Shown: positions 36,601 through 45,626, counted from the stretch's first letter. The stretch: DNA of 64,000 nucleotides from Oceanicaulis sp. HTCC2633 (GCF_000152745.1 NZ_CH672428.1:2385425-2449424), one strand, 5' to 3'. The notes: generated by a model from the letters alone, not told the origin. Translations and numbers: made by a program.

Positions 36601-36692
36601 AGGCCGCGCGCCAGTTCGGTCAGGAACGGCGCAGCGGGGGGCAGGGTGAAGACCCGGGGCGAGGGAGACGAAAACAGACGATCAGCGCTCAT
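33639..36692 (-). CDS. addB: Double-strand break repair protein AddB
   Basis: 1,017 residues, alphaproteobacterial type. The N-terminal half is helicase-like but degenerate; the C-terminal half is a PD-(D/E)XK nuclease with RGTAYHAALERWV, GRADRIDL and LDILDYKTGMPPS. Alphaproteobacterial AddB proteins commonly lack the iron-sulphur cysteines of the Bacillus protein, and no such cluster of four Cys was noted here. Four-base overlaps with murU upstream and addA downstream place it in the middle of a coupled operon. Confidence 0.95.
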   Translation of the reverse strand: MSADRLFSSPSPRVFTLPPAAPFLTELARGLTEAFPDPEALSRVTVLIPTRRAGRELAEAFTRLSPGAALLPMIRPIGDVDADEPPFEPGELAEIAPEAVSPARRRFELASLILQKEKAVGRSMGAGGALALADDLARLLDDLATEDVDDLGALTEEIRANLPAHMQEAAMFLDIVLVAWPERLKEMQRVDPARRRSLLLKALAKRWRDNPPADPVIAAGSTGSIPAAAALLSAVANLPQGCIVLPGFARDMDEEGWAAIDDGHPQRAMKTLIESLGIERHDVRFWPGAEEGRQDAPRARVIAEALRPAEATADWLRRVEDLKEAWGEDVFETALEGLSVIDAPAPAEEARAIALMLRETLETPGARGILVTPDRNLSRRVITEMARFGVTVDDSAGQPLSDTPSGAFLIRVLQAALDPGSALAFSALATSPLFSLGEERAPLRGVLGTMERRALRGRRPGHDWDALYEHVRDAAGDDEDRRRRWGGIIEAMATALSPLSALEGDQPLAVWTRALVESAEALARNDEMAGADRLWATDAGENAAQLMREFMEEADALPPVSLHDFTRAVLETARSRLIRPRYGAHPRLQILGPLEARLAEADRVILAGLNEGVWPAPPKSDPFLSRGMRIAAGLSAPEERFGLAAHDFAQLACARDVTLTRSAKVDGAPTVASRWLWRLQTLARGALGERAQAALAPAQDYLGFANALDETAEQTMIRPPEPAPPVEARPRKLSVTQIETWIRDPYSIFARKILKLDKLDPLDRPAGAPERGTAYHAALERWVRSLGDTEILPRDALQRLLAHGQTALSEAGFSENALGVEMKRFERVAQFMVAFEEARREDGFTPAALEALGDISFDAPGGLFTLTGRADRIDLRPSGALDILDYKTGMPPSAKEVAAGFAPQLPLEAAMAARGAFEHAPSHEPGDLMYVRLSGGRVPGEPRSMVRNPDGDDAGMLAEQALERLMKWVAAFDDPQRTYPSQPRVKFTNKWGDYDHLARRKEWASAPGDDAGEGGAS

Positions 36693-37411
36693 GAAAAGGA
36701 GCGTAGCCGATTCTCCGCCGCTTCACGCGCTTCAGGATCGCCCACATGCATCCAGAAGGCGTCCATGACGCAGCCATGAAGGCGTCCCGCTTCCAGCGCC
36801 GTGTTCCAGATGAGATTGGTGGAGAAGGGCTCGACCGGCAGCCCTTCCAGGACGCGCGGATTCAGGATCTGGACGCCGGTATAGGCATAGGGCGCAGTGG
36901 CGCGTTCGCCACGCCGCTCCAGCCGCCCGTCCTCATGCAAAAAGAAATCACCCGGCCCGTCAAAGCCCAGAGTGTTCGCTGTGGGCGTGATCAGCAGCAG
37001 GGCGTCCATGCGATCGGGGTCAAAGGCGCGGGCGAGCTTGCGCAATTCGCTCTCGGTCCCGTCTTCACGCCAGACGGAATCGATATTGGCGACAAAGATC
37101 GGGTCATCGCCCAGAAGCGGCGCCGCCTTGGCGAGGCCGCCGCCGGTTTCGAGCAGTTCGTCGCGCTCATCGGAAATGGTGAGGGTTGGCGCCGCACGCT
37201 GGCTCAGATGGCTTTCCAGCCGGTCAGCGAAATGGTGGACATTGACCACCGCCTCCTCGACGCCCGCTTCAGCGAGGCGGTCGAGCATCCAGTCGATCAG
37301 GCTCTTGCCGCCCAGCTCCACCAGCGCCTTGCAACGATCATTGGTGAGCGGGCGCATGCGGGTGCCAAGACCCGCCGCCATCACCATGGCGCGTTTGGGC
37401 GCTTGCATCAT
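36689..37411 (-). CDS. murU: N-acetylmuramate 1-phosphate uridylyltransferase (MurU-like)
   Basis: 240 residues, a small nucleotidyltransferase. The signature MVMAAGLGTRMRPLTNDRCKALVELGGKSLIDWMLDRL binds the nucleotide, and VANIDSVW carries the metal-binding Asp. In Pseudomonas MurU turns MurNAc-1-phosphate to UDP-MurNAc, bypassing de novo synthesis in cell-wall recycling. The pairing with an AmgK-like kinase gene directly upstream supports this rather than mannose-1-phosphate guanylyltransferase. It starts two bases after the amgK stop and overlaps addB by four. Confidence 0.88.
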   Translation of the reverse strand: MMQAPKRAMVMAAGLGTRMRPLTNDRCKALVELGGKSLIDWMLDRLAEAGVEEAVVNVHHFADRLESHLSQRAAPTLTISDERDELLETGGGLAKAAPLLGDDPIFVANIDSVWREDGTESELRKLARAFDPDRMDALLLITPTANTLGFDGPGDFFLHEDGRLERRGERATAPYAYTGVQILNPRVLEGLPVEPFSTNLIWNTALEAGRLHGCVMDAFWMHVGDPEAREAAENRLRSFS

Positions 37412-37413
37412 GC

Positions 37414-38514
37414 TCAGGCCTCTTCAAACAGGGACGGGGTCAGCGCCATCACGGCGGCCTTGACCGGGGCGAGCGCGGGATGGGCCAGATCGCGGATGAA
37501 ATGGCGCTCCACACGCGGCAGAAGATCGAGATATTTCGGCTTGCCGTCGCGCTGGGCGAGGCGGACGAAAATCCCCAGGATCTTGGCGTTGCGCTGGGCG
37601 GCCAGCACGGCGGCGGCGGCGTCAAAGGCCTCGCGGTCCGACAATCCGGCCGCATTGAAGAAGCGGTCGGTCAGCGGCTTGGCCAGATCGCTCGCCACAT
37701 CGCGGCGCGCATCCTCGATCAATGAGATCAGATCATACGCCGGGTGGCCGAAGAGCGCGTCCTGAAAGTCCAGAAGTCCAACCTTGGCCTCGTGTTCGCG
37801 CTGGGGCAGCCAGATCAGGTTCTCGGCATGGAAGTCGCGCAGCACGAGGCCCGGTGCGTGGGCCTCGAGATGCGGCAGCACCTGGCTCCAGGCATTGCGC
37901 CAGTCGGACTTGTCCGCCTCTGACAGGGTCTTGCCGCGCCAGGGCGCGTACCAGTCGGTGAACAGCGCGGTCTCGGCATGCAGCGCCAGCGCATCATAGT
38001 CCTGAACCGTCCAGCTCTTGCCGAAGGCGGTGGGCTGTCGCTCGAACGAGGACCGGTAAATCGCGCCCAGCGTCTCGACAGCGGTGGCGTAGAGCGCGCC
38101 TTCATGGGCGACCGCAGGGATCAGCCGCGCGAACAGGGCGTCGGTGAGGTCCTCAATGATCAGAAAACCCTGATCGAGATCGGCTTCAAAAATGCGCGGG
38201 GCGGAAAAGCCGCGCGCCGTCAGGGCGCCGGCAAGCGCGGTGAACGCCGTTGTGTTGTTGCCGGCCAGGCGCGCCACGGCGTTATAGCCGAGCGCCGTGC
38301 GTTCCTCTTCGCTGGCGTCGACCGGGCAGGCGGGCGCTTCGCTGGCGCCCGGCGCGTCCATCAGGATGGCGCTGTCATGACCGCGGCTCAGACGGAAATA
38401 GGCGCGCGTCGAGGCGTCGCCGGGGAAGGGCTCGACCTTCGCCTCGCCCCAGCCGGCGGTCTTGATGAATTGGGTGCGCGCAAGGGCGCGCGGATCAGTC
38501 TGCAAGTCCGCCAA
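37414..38514 (-). CDS. amgK: Anomeric MurNAc/GlcNAc kinase (AmgK-like phosphotransferase)
   Basis: 366 residues, aminoglycoside-phosphotransferase fold. The catalytic loop LVLRDFHAENLIW gives the Asp and Asn, and LLDFQDALFGHPAYDLISL the metal-binding Asp. Known AmgK phosphorylates MurNAc at C1 to feed MurU. No ATG exists near the N-terminus. TTG 38514 is chosen because GGGAG lies seven bases before it, inside the end of tsaE; it overlaps tsaE by 20 bases. A further TTG at 38535 is possible. Initiation at TTG should keep expression low and coupled to tsaE. Confidence 0.85.
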   Translation of the reverse strand: MADLQTDPRALARTQFIKTAGWGEAKVEPFPGDASTRAYFRLSRGHDSAILMDAPGASEAPACPVDASEEERTALGYNAVARLAGNNTTAFTALAGALTARGFSAPRIFEADLDQGFLIIEDLTDALFARLIPAVAHEGALYATAVETLGAIYRSSFERQPTAFGKSWTVQDYDALALHAETALFTDWYAPWRGKTLSEADKSDWRNAWSQVLPHLEAHAPGLVLRDFHAENLIWLPQREHEAKVGLLDFQDALFGHPAYDLISLIEDARRDVASDLAKPLTDRFFNAAGLSDREAFDAAAAVLAAQRNAKILGIFVRLAQRDGKPKYLDLLPRVERHFIRDLAHPALAPVKAAVMALTPSLFEEA

Positions 38515-38956
38515 GACGCGTCTCCCAGCTTCCAAAGGCGTGTAGGCGGGCGGTGCGTCCGCCAGCCTCGGTGTCTTCGAGCGTGATCTCGAGCCGGTCG
38601 GCGGGGCGCCAGCCGCCCATGCGGTCGGGCCATTCGATCAGGGCAGCGCCATGATCAAGCGCCTCGTCCACCCCCAGCTCGTCCAGCTCTTCAGGATCTT
38701 CCAGACGATAAAGATCCGCATGCAGCAGGACGAGGCCGTCCTTAGTCTCGTAATGCTGCACAAGGGTGTAGGTGGGGCTTGGCGCGTCAGCGATCCCGGT
38801 CAGCGCTTCTATCACGCCGCGCGCCAGAGTGGTCTTGCCTGCGCCCAGCCCGCCTTCCAGCAGGACCGCATCTCCAACCTTCAGTTCACGCGCCAGTCGT
38901 GCGCCGAGAGCGGCGTTGGCGGCAGGGTCGGGCAGGGAGAGAACAAGCTCGGTCAT
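38495..38956 (-). CDS. tsaE: tRNA threonylcarbamoyladenosine biosynthesis ATPase TsaE
   Basis: 153 residues from ATG 38956; the longer open frame upstream is antisense to the next gene. The P-loop LEGGLGAGKTTLARGVI, the family SPTYTLVQHY segment and the ALIEWPDR block are intact. TsaE works with TsaB and TsaD in making t6A37 of ANN-decoding tRNAs. It is the first gene of the tsaE-amgK-murU-addB-addA series. Confidence 0.96.
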   Translation of the reverse strand: MTELVLSLPDPAANAALGARLARELKVGDAVLLEGGLGAGKTTLARGVIEALTGIADAPSPTYTLVQHYETKDGLVLLHADLYRLEDPEELDELGVDEALDHGAALIEWPDRMGGWRPADRLEITLEDTEAGGRTARLHAFGSWETRLGGLAD

Positions 38957-39094
38957 ACAAGGCTGATAGGACGGCTCGCGCGGGGCGGCAAGACTTCGCA
39001 GCGCTCGCGCTTGCGCAGCCGGGCGCTTGACTTGCATCCACGGGCGCGGCGCCATGCGAACATAAGAACGAGACAACAGGGAGCGCGGATCGCA

Positions 39095-40312
39095 GTGTCC
39101 GGAACGGTCATCATCGGGGGCGGCCAGGCCGCCTTGTCCGCAGCCGCCGAGCTGCGCAAGCGCAAATACGATGCGCCGATCATCATTCTGGCCGGCGAGA
39201 CGGCGGCGCCCTACCAGCGACCGCCCCTGTCGAAAGCCTATCTGGCGGGAGAGTTGCCGGTGGACCGGCTCTGGCTCAAGCCTGCGGAATGGTATGAGAA
39301 GGCGGATGTAGACCTGCGCACCGGCGTGCGGGTGACCGCAATTGACCGCAGCGCCGCCAATGTCATCACCGACACGGGCGAACGCATCGCTTATGACCGT
39401 CTGATCCTCGCCACGGGCGGGGAGGCGCGCCGCCTGCCACTGCCCGGCGCGGACCTGCCTGGCGTTCACGTGCTGCGCACCCTGTCAGAGACCGAAGACC
39501 TGTCCGCGTCCTTTCATGGCGCGAAATCCATCGCCATCATTGGCGCAGGCTATATCGGCCTTGAAGTCGCGGCGTCCGCGCGCAAGCGCGGCATGATGGT
39601 GACGGTGCTCGAAGCCGCCGAGCGCCCCATGTGCCGCACGGCGAGCCCGCTCCTGGGCGGCTGGTTCGGCGCGATTCATCGCGGCTATGGCGTCGATCTG
39701 CGGGTCAATGCGCCGGTGAAGGCCATTGTCGGCGAGAGCGGACAGGTGACCGGCGTTGAGCTTGCCGATGGCGAGATCGTCGAGGCGGACACCGTGCTGG
39801 TCGCCGCCGGTCTGACCGTGAATGATCATCTGGCGAGCGCCGCGGGGCTTGCGTGCAAGGATGGCGTGCTGGTGGATGAAACCGCGCGCACCGAGGACGA
39901 ACGCATCTACGCCATTGGCGATGTCGCGCGCTTTCATTCCAAGCGCTATGACCGCTCGATCCGGCTTGAGTCCGTGCAGAACGCCATCGACCAGGGCAAG
40001 GCGGCGGCGCAGGCCATTTGCGGCCTTGAGGTCGATTACGATCCGGTGCCCTGGTTCTGGTCGGACCAGTACGAGATGAAATTGCAGATCACCGGCCTGA
40101 TCGAGGGCGCGGACGAGATGGTCCGCCGCGGCGATCCAGAAGAGGGCAAGTTCGCGCTGTTCCACCTCAAGCAGGGGCGGATCGTGGCGTGCGAGGCGGT
40201 CAATTCCGGTCCCGAATACATGGCCGCCCAAAGGATGATCGCCCAGGGCGCGACGCCGGATCCCGACCGTTTGCGGGATCCCGGAGTGGCGATGCGCGAC
40301 TTCCTGTCCTAA
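39095..40312 (+). CDS. FAD-dependent ferredoxin reductase (putidaredoxin/rhodocoxin reductase type)
   Basis: 405 residues from GTG 39095. Two dinucleotide-binding motifs are visible: VIIGGGQAALSAAAELRK for FAD at the N-terminus and IIGAGYIGLEVAASARKRG for NAD(P)H in the middle; the FAD-contacting IYAIGDVARF follows, and the C-terminal dimerisation domain begins near 320. It passes electrons from NADH to a [2Fe-2S] ferredoxin, which is the next gene. The cytochrome P450 or oxygenase they serve is not in the window. No ATG is available near the first motif. Confidence 0.9.
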   Translation: MSGTVIIGGGQAALSAAAELRKRKYDAPIIILAGETAAPYQRPPLSKAYLAGELPVDRLWLKPAEWYEKADVDLRTGVRVTAIDRSAANVITDTGERIAYDRLILATGGEARRLPLPGADLPGVHVLRTLSETEDLSASFHGAKSIAIIGAGYIGLEVAASARKRGMMVTVLEAAERPMCRTASPLLGGWFGAIHRGYGVDLRVNAPVKAIVGESGQVTGVELADGEIVEADTVLVAAGLTVNDHLASAAGLACKDGVLVDETARTEDERIYAIGDVARFHSKRYDRSIRLESVQNAIDQGKAAAQAICGLEVDYDPVPWFWSDQYEMKLQITGLIEGADEMVRRGDPEEGKFALFHLKQGRIVACEAVNSGPEYMAAQRMIAQGATPDPDRLRDPGVAMRDFLS

Positions 40313-40690
<378 letters not shown>

Positions 40691-40736
40691 GCGCGCTTGA
40701 CCGGGGGCGCGTCCCCCGATTACACACCGACATACG

Positions 40737-40920
40737 CGACGGTTCTCCCGCGAGGGAGCGAAGAGGGAACACCGGTGCGACGCGCGAGCGTCTGGTCCGG
40801 GGCTGTACCCGCAACTGTGAGCGGCGAGCGAGGCGTCAACAGCCACTGGATCGTCAGATCTGGGAAGGCGGCGCATCGCATTGACCCGCAAGCCAGGAGA
40901 CCTGCCGACGCGGTCGCTCG
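40737..40920 (+). ncRNA. Cobalamin (AdoCbl) riboswitch
   Basis: The leader before btuB carries the class signatures in order: GGTTC...GAAGAGGGAACACCGGTGCG, GGCTGTACCCGCAACTGTGAGCG (about 40801-40823), CCACTGG (40843-40849), GGGAAGG (40862-40868) and the B12 box AGCCAGGAGACCTGCC (40890-40905). The rest of the leader, 40921-41075, has no clear terminator with a T tract, so control may act on translation. The whole gap 40691-41075 is otherwise free of genes. Confidence 0.95.
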
Positions 40921-41075
40921 TTCACGGTGCGGGAACACACCATCTGAACGCGGAAGCCTTCCGTTTGCAGCGACGTCCGGCGCGTCGAGACTCGTCCTGA
41001 TCCTGTCAGGGCGGAGCGCCGTTGCACTCGCTGCCGTCCGGGTCGCTCGCGCCTGGTCGCGAACGGAGGCTTCGG

Positions 41076-43028
41076 ATGAAAGCCCAGATTTCCCTTGCGG
41101 CGCTTGCCGCCGCACTCTCGACCGCTCCGGTTCTCGCCGCGGAAACGACTGAAACCACCGACGACACCATAGTGGTCACCGGCGTGCGGGCGCCGAGCCT
41201 GCTTGAGCGTCTGTCGGTCACGCTGGATGTGATCGACCGCGCCGAGATTGATCTGAAGAACCAGAACACCCTGGTCGAGGCATTGTCTGCGACGCCGGGG
41301 CTTGCTGTCGTGCAGTCCGGTCCCGCGGGTTCCACCGCCAGCGTCTTTGTGCGGGGCGCGAACTCCAAGCACGTGCTGGCGCTCTATGACGGCATCCGCC
41401 TCAATGATCTGGCGGCGTCCAATGGCGCCTTCAATTTCGGGTCTGACCTGGTGGGCGACGCCGGGCGGATCGAGATCGTGCGCGGCCCGCTCTCCTCGCT
41501 TTATGGCTCAGACGCCGTGGGCGGGGTGATCAACATCCTGCCGCGCCGCGCGCCCGAAAGCGGCTCAGAAGTCTATGGCGAAGCCTCTGTGGGGGCGTTC
41601 AATACCTATCACGCGCTGATCGGCGGCGGTGTCCGCTCAGGCCGGTTCAATCTCGCGGCCACGGCGGAATACCAGGAAAGCGACGGTTATGACGTCAATC
41701 CGTCACGCATTTCCACCGCGACCGGTGATCCGGACCCCTCGCAATTCACGGTGCTGTCCGCCAATGGCGGGTTTGCGCTGACCGAGAGACTGAGCATCGA
41801 GGCTTTGCTGCGTCGGCGGGACTCCGAAGTGGATTTCGACACCTTCTCGGGCGGCCCGTCCGGCTTTCAGCGCGCGGATGATCCGGATCTGCGCAGCGAA
41901 GATGACAGCACTCTGTGGAGTCTCGGGCTTGTCTATGCGCATCCGGGCAACGCTTTCGAGAGCCGGTTGCGCGCCGGTCGCGTGGACATGACGCTCGACA
42001 GCTTCAACGACGGCCTGGTTACGGATCAGTATGACGGCGAGCGTGATTTCGTGCAGTGGTCGAATGCCTGGACCCCGGACGGCCTGTCCGCCCTGGTCGA
42101 CCCTGTCGTGAGCTTCGGCGTCGAATTTCAGGACGAGACCGCCGAAACCGACACCGCCTTCAATGCGCCTCTGTCGGTCAGCGAGGATCTGTGGTCGGCC
42201 TATGCCGCAGTGCAGGCGGGGCTGACCGCACGGTTTGACGTCACCGGCTCCATTCGTCTGGATGACTACGAAGCCTTCGGCAGCCAGACCACCTGGAATC
42301 TGGGTGCGGTCTATCGCCTGGATGCGCTGAACACGCGTCTGCGCGCCAGCTATGGCACGTCCTTCAAGGCGCCGAGCCTGTCCGAACGCTATTCGAGCTC
42401 GGCCTTTGTCGCCGCCAATCCGGACCTTGATCCGGAAGAGGGTAAGAGCTTCGAGATCGGCTTTGAAAGTGCGGTTTCGCTGCTGGGCCGTGAGGACGCG
42501 TTGCGCTTTGGCGCGGTCTGGTATGACAGCGAGATCGAGGATCTGATCGAGTATGTCTATGACGGCGCGCTGTTCATCGGTCAGAACCGCAATGTGGGCG
42601 AAGCCGACCTGCAGGGCGTGGAGGTCTTCGCAGAATGGAGTCCGGTCGATCAGGCCAGCCTGCGGGTGGATTACACCTATACGGACGCGACCAATGCCGC
42701 GACGGGCGCGCCATTGCTGCGTCGTCCCGAAGACAGCTGGGCTGTGACCGGGACCTGGCGTCCGATCGAAATCGCCTCGCTCAGCGCCACCTGGCGCTAT
42801 GTGGGCGAGCGTCTGGACGCCACCTATGACGATGACGGTTTCTACGCCAGCGGCGCAGGCCGCACCCCGTCCTATGACACGGTCGACCTGACCGGCGTGC
42901 TGGATGTGTATGAGCGCGTCTCGATGGTGCTGGGCGTGCGCAATCTGCTGGATGAAACCTATGAGCCGGTCGCCGGTTTCGCCGGGGCGCCGCGCGCGGT
43001 GACCTTCGGCGTGCGGGTGCGTCCGTAA
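41076..43028 (+). CDS. btuB: TonB-dependent vitamin B12 receptor BtuB
   Basis: 650 residues from ATG 41076 (GGAGG six bases upstream). Signal peptide about 1-21 (cleavage LAA|ET), TonB box DTIVVTG at about 30-36, plug domain to about 170 (RGANSKHVLALYDGIRLND, GPLSSLYGSDAVGGVINI), and a 22-strand barrel ending AVTFGVRVRP. BtuB carries cobalamin across the outer membrane. Identification rests on the riboswitch in front and btuFCD behind. Its TAA shares a base with the btuF ATG (TAATG). Confidence 0.93.
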   Translation: MKAQISLAALAAALSTAPVLAAETTETTDDTIVVTGVRAPSLLERLSVTLDVIDRAEIDLKNQNTLVEALSATPGLAVVQSGPAGSTASVFVRGANSKHVLALYDGIRLNDLAASNGAFNFGSDLVGDAGRIEIVRGPLSSLYGSDAVGGVINILPRRAPESGSEVYGEASVGAFNTYHALIGGGVRSGRFNLAATAEYQESDGYDVNPSRISTATGDPDPSQFTVLSANGGFALTERLSIEALLRRRDSEVDFDTFSGGPSGFQRADDPDLRSEDDSTLWSLGLVYAHPGNAFESRLRAGRVDMTLDSFNDGLVTDQYDGERDFVQWSNAWTPDGLSALVDPVVSFGVEFQDETAETDTAFNAPLSVSEDLWSAYAAVQAGLTARFDVTGSIRLDDYEAFGSQTTWNLGAVYRLDALNTRLRASYGTSFKAPSLSERYSSSAFVAANPDLDPEEGKSFEIGFESAVSLLGREDALRFGAVWYDSEIEDLIEYVYDGALFIGQNRNVGEADLQGVEVFAEWSPVDQASLRVDYTYTDATNAATGAPLLRRPEDSWAVTGTWRPIEIASLSATWRYVGERLDATYDDDGFYASGAGRTPSYDTVDLTGVLDVYERVSMVLGVRNLLDETYEPVAGFAGAPRAVTFGVRVRP

Positions 43029-43876
43029 TGGTCGGGGCGGCGCTGACCTTCGCCGCTCTGGTTCTGGGCGTCGCCGTCGCTGATCCGGCGGCGGCGCTCG
43101 AGCCGCGCGTGGTGTCTCTGGACTATTGCGCCGATCAGTATGTGCTGGGTCTGGCGGATCCCGATCATGTGCTGGCGGTCTCTGACCATGCGGATGATCG
43201 CCACTCCTATCTCAGGGCGCAGGCGCAGGGCGTGCCGCAAATTCGCGATGACGGCGAGGATGTTCTGGCGCTCAGTCCGGATCTCATTGTGCGCGGCTAT
43301 GATGCGGGCGGTCGGGCCGGCGCCTATTTCGACCGGCTGGGCCTTGAGACCTTCGAGCTGGGCTTTGCGTCCGACTTTGACGATGTGGAAGCCATGATCC
43401 GCCGCACGGCGGCCGCGCTGGGGCGACCTGAAACCGGCGAAGTGCGCATTTCACGCATGCGCACCCAGCTGGCGCGGGCGTCGGACGGGCCGCGTCTGAC
43501 AGCGCTCTACATGACGCCATCCGGGCTGACGACGGGGGCTGGAACCCTGATGGACGCCTTCATGGCCGCGGCGGGCTTTGATAATATCATGGCTCAACAA
43601 GGCAAGAGCGGATGGGTGAGCCTGCCGCTCGAACAGCTGCACGCCCAGCAGCCCGATATCATCCTCGCCGCCTTCTTTGACGGCGAGACCGCGCCCATCG
43701 ACAGCTGGTCGGCCAGCCGGCACAGCGTGTTCCGACGGATGATGGAAACGACGCCGGTGATCTATCTCGACGCCGCCGCGCTGTCATGCGGCGCCTGGTT
43801 CATCGCTGACGAGGCCCTGCGCGCCCGTGAGGCGGCGAATGTGCTTTTTCACAGCGTGGATGGAGCCATGCCATGA
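43028..43876 (+). CDS. btuF: Cobalamin ABC transporter substrate-binding protein
   Basis: 282 residues. Signal peptide about 1-23 (cleavage near AAAL), then a type III periplasmic binding protein with two lobes: RVVSLDYCADQYVLGL at the start and GWVSLPLEQLHAQQPDIILAAFF in the second lobe. The start overlaps the btuB stop and the end overlaps btuC by four bases. The family also includes haem and siderophore binders; cobalamin is assigned from the riboswitch-controlled operon. Confidence 0.9.
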   Translation: MVGAALTFAALVLGVAVADPAAALEPRVVSLDYCADQYVLGLADPDHVLAVSDHADDRHSYLRAQAQGVPQIRDDGEDVLALSPDLIVRGYDAGGRAGAYFDRLGLETFELGFASDFDDVEAMIRRTAAALGRPETGEVRISRMRTQLARASDGPRLTALYMTPSGLTTGAGTLMDAFMAAAGFDNIMAQQGKSGWVSLPLEQLHAQQPDIILAAFFDGETAPIDSWSASRHSVFRRMMETTPVIYLDAAALSCGAWFIADEALRAREAANVLFHSVDGAMP

Positions 43877-44862
43877 GCCGGGTGATGATCAACCTGATCC
43901 TGGGCGCAGGGGTCGGACTCGTCCTGATCCTTTCCGCCTTGCTGGGGAGTTCTGACCTGGCGCTGCCCCATGCCGTTGCGGCTTTGCTGGGCGGCGGTGA
44001 TGCGACTGCGCACATCATCGTGTGGGAGATCCGCTTGCCACGCGCCCTGGCGGCGGTCGGCGTGGGGGCTGCGCTCGGCGCGTCGGGCGCGCTGATGCAG
44101 GGTCTGTTGCGCAATCCGCTGGCTGAACCCGGCGTGCTGGGCGTGTCGGCTTCGGCCTCTCTGGGGGCGATCATCGCGCTCTATTTCGGTTTGGGTCTTC
44201 TGGGCGCCTTCACCGTGCCAGTGCTGGCGGTCGCAGGGGCGCTGGCGGCGACGCTCATGCTGAGCGTTCTGGCCGCTGCGCGGATCAGCGCGGTTCAGCT
44301 GATCCTGGTGGGCGTGGGCCTGTCGAGCTTCGCCGGGGCGCTGGGCGCTCTGGCGATGAATCTGGCGCCCAATCGGTTCGCCCTGTCCGACATGGTCACC
44401 TGGATGCTGGGCTCGGTCACCAATCGCTCGCTGGATGATCTGATGTTTGTGGTGCCCTTCTGGATTGTCGGCGTCGGGTTGGCGGCCCTGACGGCTCCGG
44501 GACTGCGGGCGCTGGCTCTGGGCGAAGAGACCGCGCAGACGCTGGGCGTTCATCTGGGTCGCACCCGTGCGGGCGTGATCGGCGCGGCGGCGCTCCTGAC
44601 CGGCGGCGCGGTCGCGATTTCCGGTGTGATCGGGTTTGTGGGCATTGTGGCGCCGCATCTGGTGCGCCCCTTTGTCCGGCATGACCCGACGGACCTGATC
44701 TGGCCGAGCGCGCTTCTGGGCGGCGGCCTCATCGCTCTGGCGGATCTGGTGCTGCGGCTGGCGCCGCTGGACCAGGAATTACGCCTGGGCGTGATGGTGT
44801 CGATGATTGGCGCGCCGATCTTCATTCTGATTGCGGCGCGGACACGGGGGATGGGCCGATGA
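43873..44862 (+). CDS. btuC: Cobalamin ABC transporter permease (FecCD family)
   Basis: 329 residues with about nine to ten membrane helices. FecCD-family blocks are visible: WEIRLPRALAAVGVGAALGASGALMQGLLRNPLAEPGVLGVSASA near the N-terminus, TWMLGSVTNRSLDDL, and the coupling segment GFVGIVAPHLVRPFVRHDPTDLIWPSALLGG. Usual length for the family. Four-base ATGA overlaps on both sides. Confidence 0.94.
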   Translation: MSRVMINLILGAGVGLVLILSALLGSSDLALPHAVAALLGGGDATAHIIVWEIRLPRALAAVGVGAALGASGALMQGLLRNPLAEPGVLGVSASASLGAIIALYFGLGLLGAFTVPVLAVAGALAATLMLSVLAAARISAVQLILVGVGLSSFAGALGALAMNLAPNRFALSDMVTWMLGSVTNRSLDDLMFVVPFWIVGVGLAALTAPGLRALALGEETAQTLGVHLGRTRAGVIGAAALLTGGAVAISGVIGFVGIVAPHLVRPFVRHDPTDLIWPSALLGGGLIALADLVLRLAPLDQELRLGVMVSMIGAPIFILIAARTRGMGR

Positions 44863-45626
44863 TGCAGACCAGCCGCATGCGCCTGATTGTCGACAGGCTT
44901 GGGGTGCTGCGCGGCGCGCGCGAGATTCTCTCTGACATTTCAATGGACGTGCAGGCTGGCGAACTGGTCGCTCTTGTGGGGCCGAACGGAGCTGGCAAGT
45001 CCACGCTCATCAAGGCGATGCTGGGGCTCGTGGAGTGCGGGACAGGAGCAGTGATGCTGGACGGCGCGCCCGTAACCCGCCTTTCGGCCCGGGAACGCGC
45101 GCGCCAGATGGCCTACCTGCCTCAGGACCGGGCCGTCGCCTGGTCGATCACAGGTGGGGATCTGGCGGCTCTGGGACGCTATGCGTGGGGAGGAGCCGCG
45201 TATGACCGCCTTGCGGCGGCGGACCGGGAGATGGTGGATTCGGCGCTCGAGCAAGCCGGCGCCCTGTCCCTGAAGCACCGCCTGATCCATGAGCTGTCGG
45301 GGGGCGAACAGGCGCGCCTTCATCTGGCGCGCCTGCTGGCGTCGAGGGCCCCGGTCCTGTTTGCCGATGAACCCATTGCCGCGCTCGATCCTCGTCATCA
45401 GCTTGAAGCCATGAAGGTGCTTCGGTCCCAGGCGGACAAGGGGGGCAGCGTGATCTGCGCCCTGCATGACCTGAACCTGGCGCGCCGTCACGCCGATCGG
45501 ATCGCGGTGCTTCACCAGGGGCGTCTGCATGCATTTGCTGCCCCGGAAACCGCCCTGACCGAGAGAGTCCTGGCGGAGGTTTTCGGGGTAAAACCCGCCA
45601 GGGGTGGCGGTCTCGCCCTCCTGTGA
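44859..45626 (+). CDS. btuD: Cobalamin ABC transporter ATPase
   Basis: 255 residues. Walker A GPNGAGKST at 41-49, Q-loop in MAYLPQD, signature LSGGEQARLHLARLL, Walker B VLFADEPIAALDP and switch His in CALHDLNLARRHADR. It powers import with BtuC and BtuF. Last gene of the riboswitch operon; the 204 bases after it show no strong terminator. Confidence 0.94.
   Translation: MMQTSRMRLIVDRLGVLRGAREILSDISMDVQAGELVALVGPNGAGKSTLIKAMLGLVECGTGAVMLDGAPVTRLSARERARQMAYLPQDRAVAWSITGGDLAALGRYAWGGAAYDRLAAADREMVDSALEQAGALSLKHRLIHELSGGEQARLHLARLLASRAPVLFADEPIAALDPRHQLEAMKVLRSQADKGGSVICALHDLNLARRHADRIAVLHQGRLHAFAAPETALTERVLAEVFGVKPARGGGLALL

Noticed and set aside
33705-36779. 1,024-codon plus-strand frame across addB
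   Set aside because: Mirror of the addB codons with no recognisable domain; addB is clear on the other strand.
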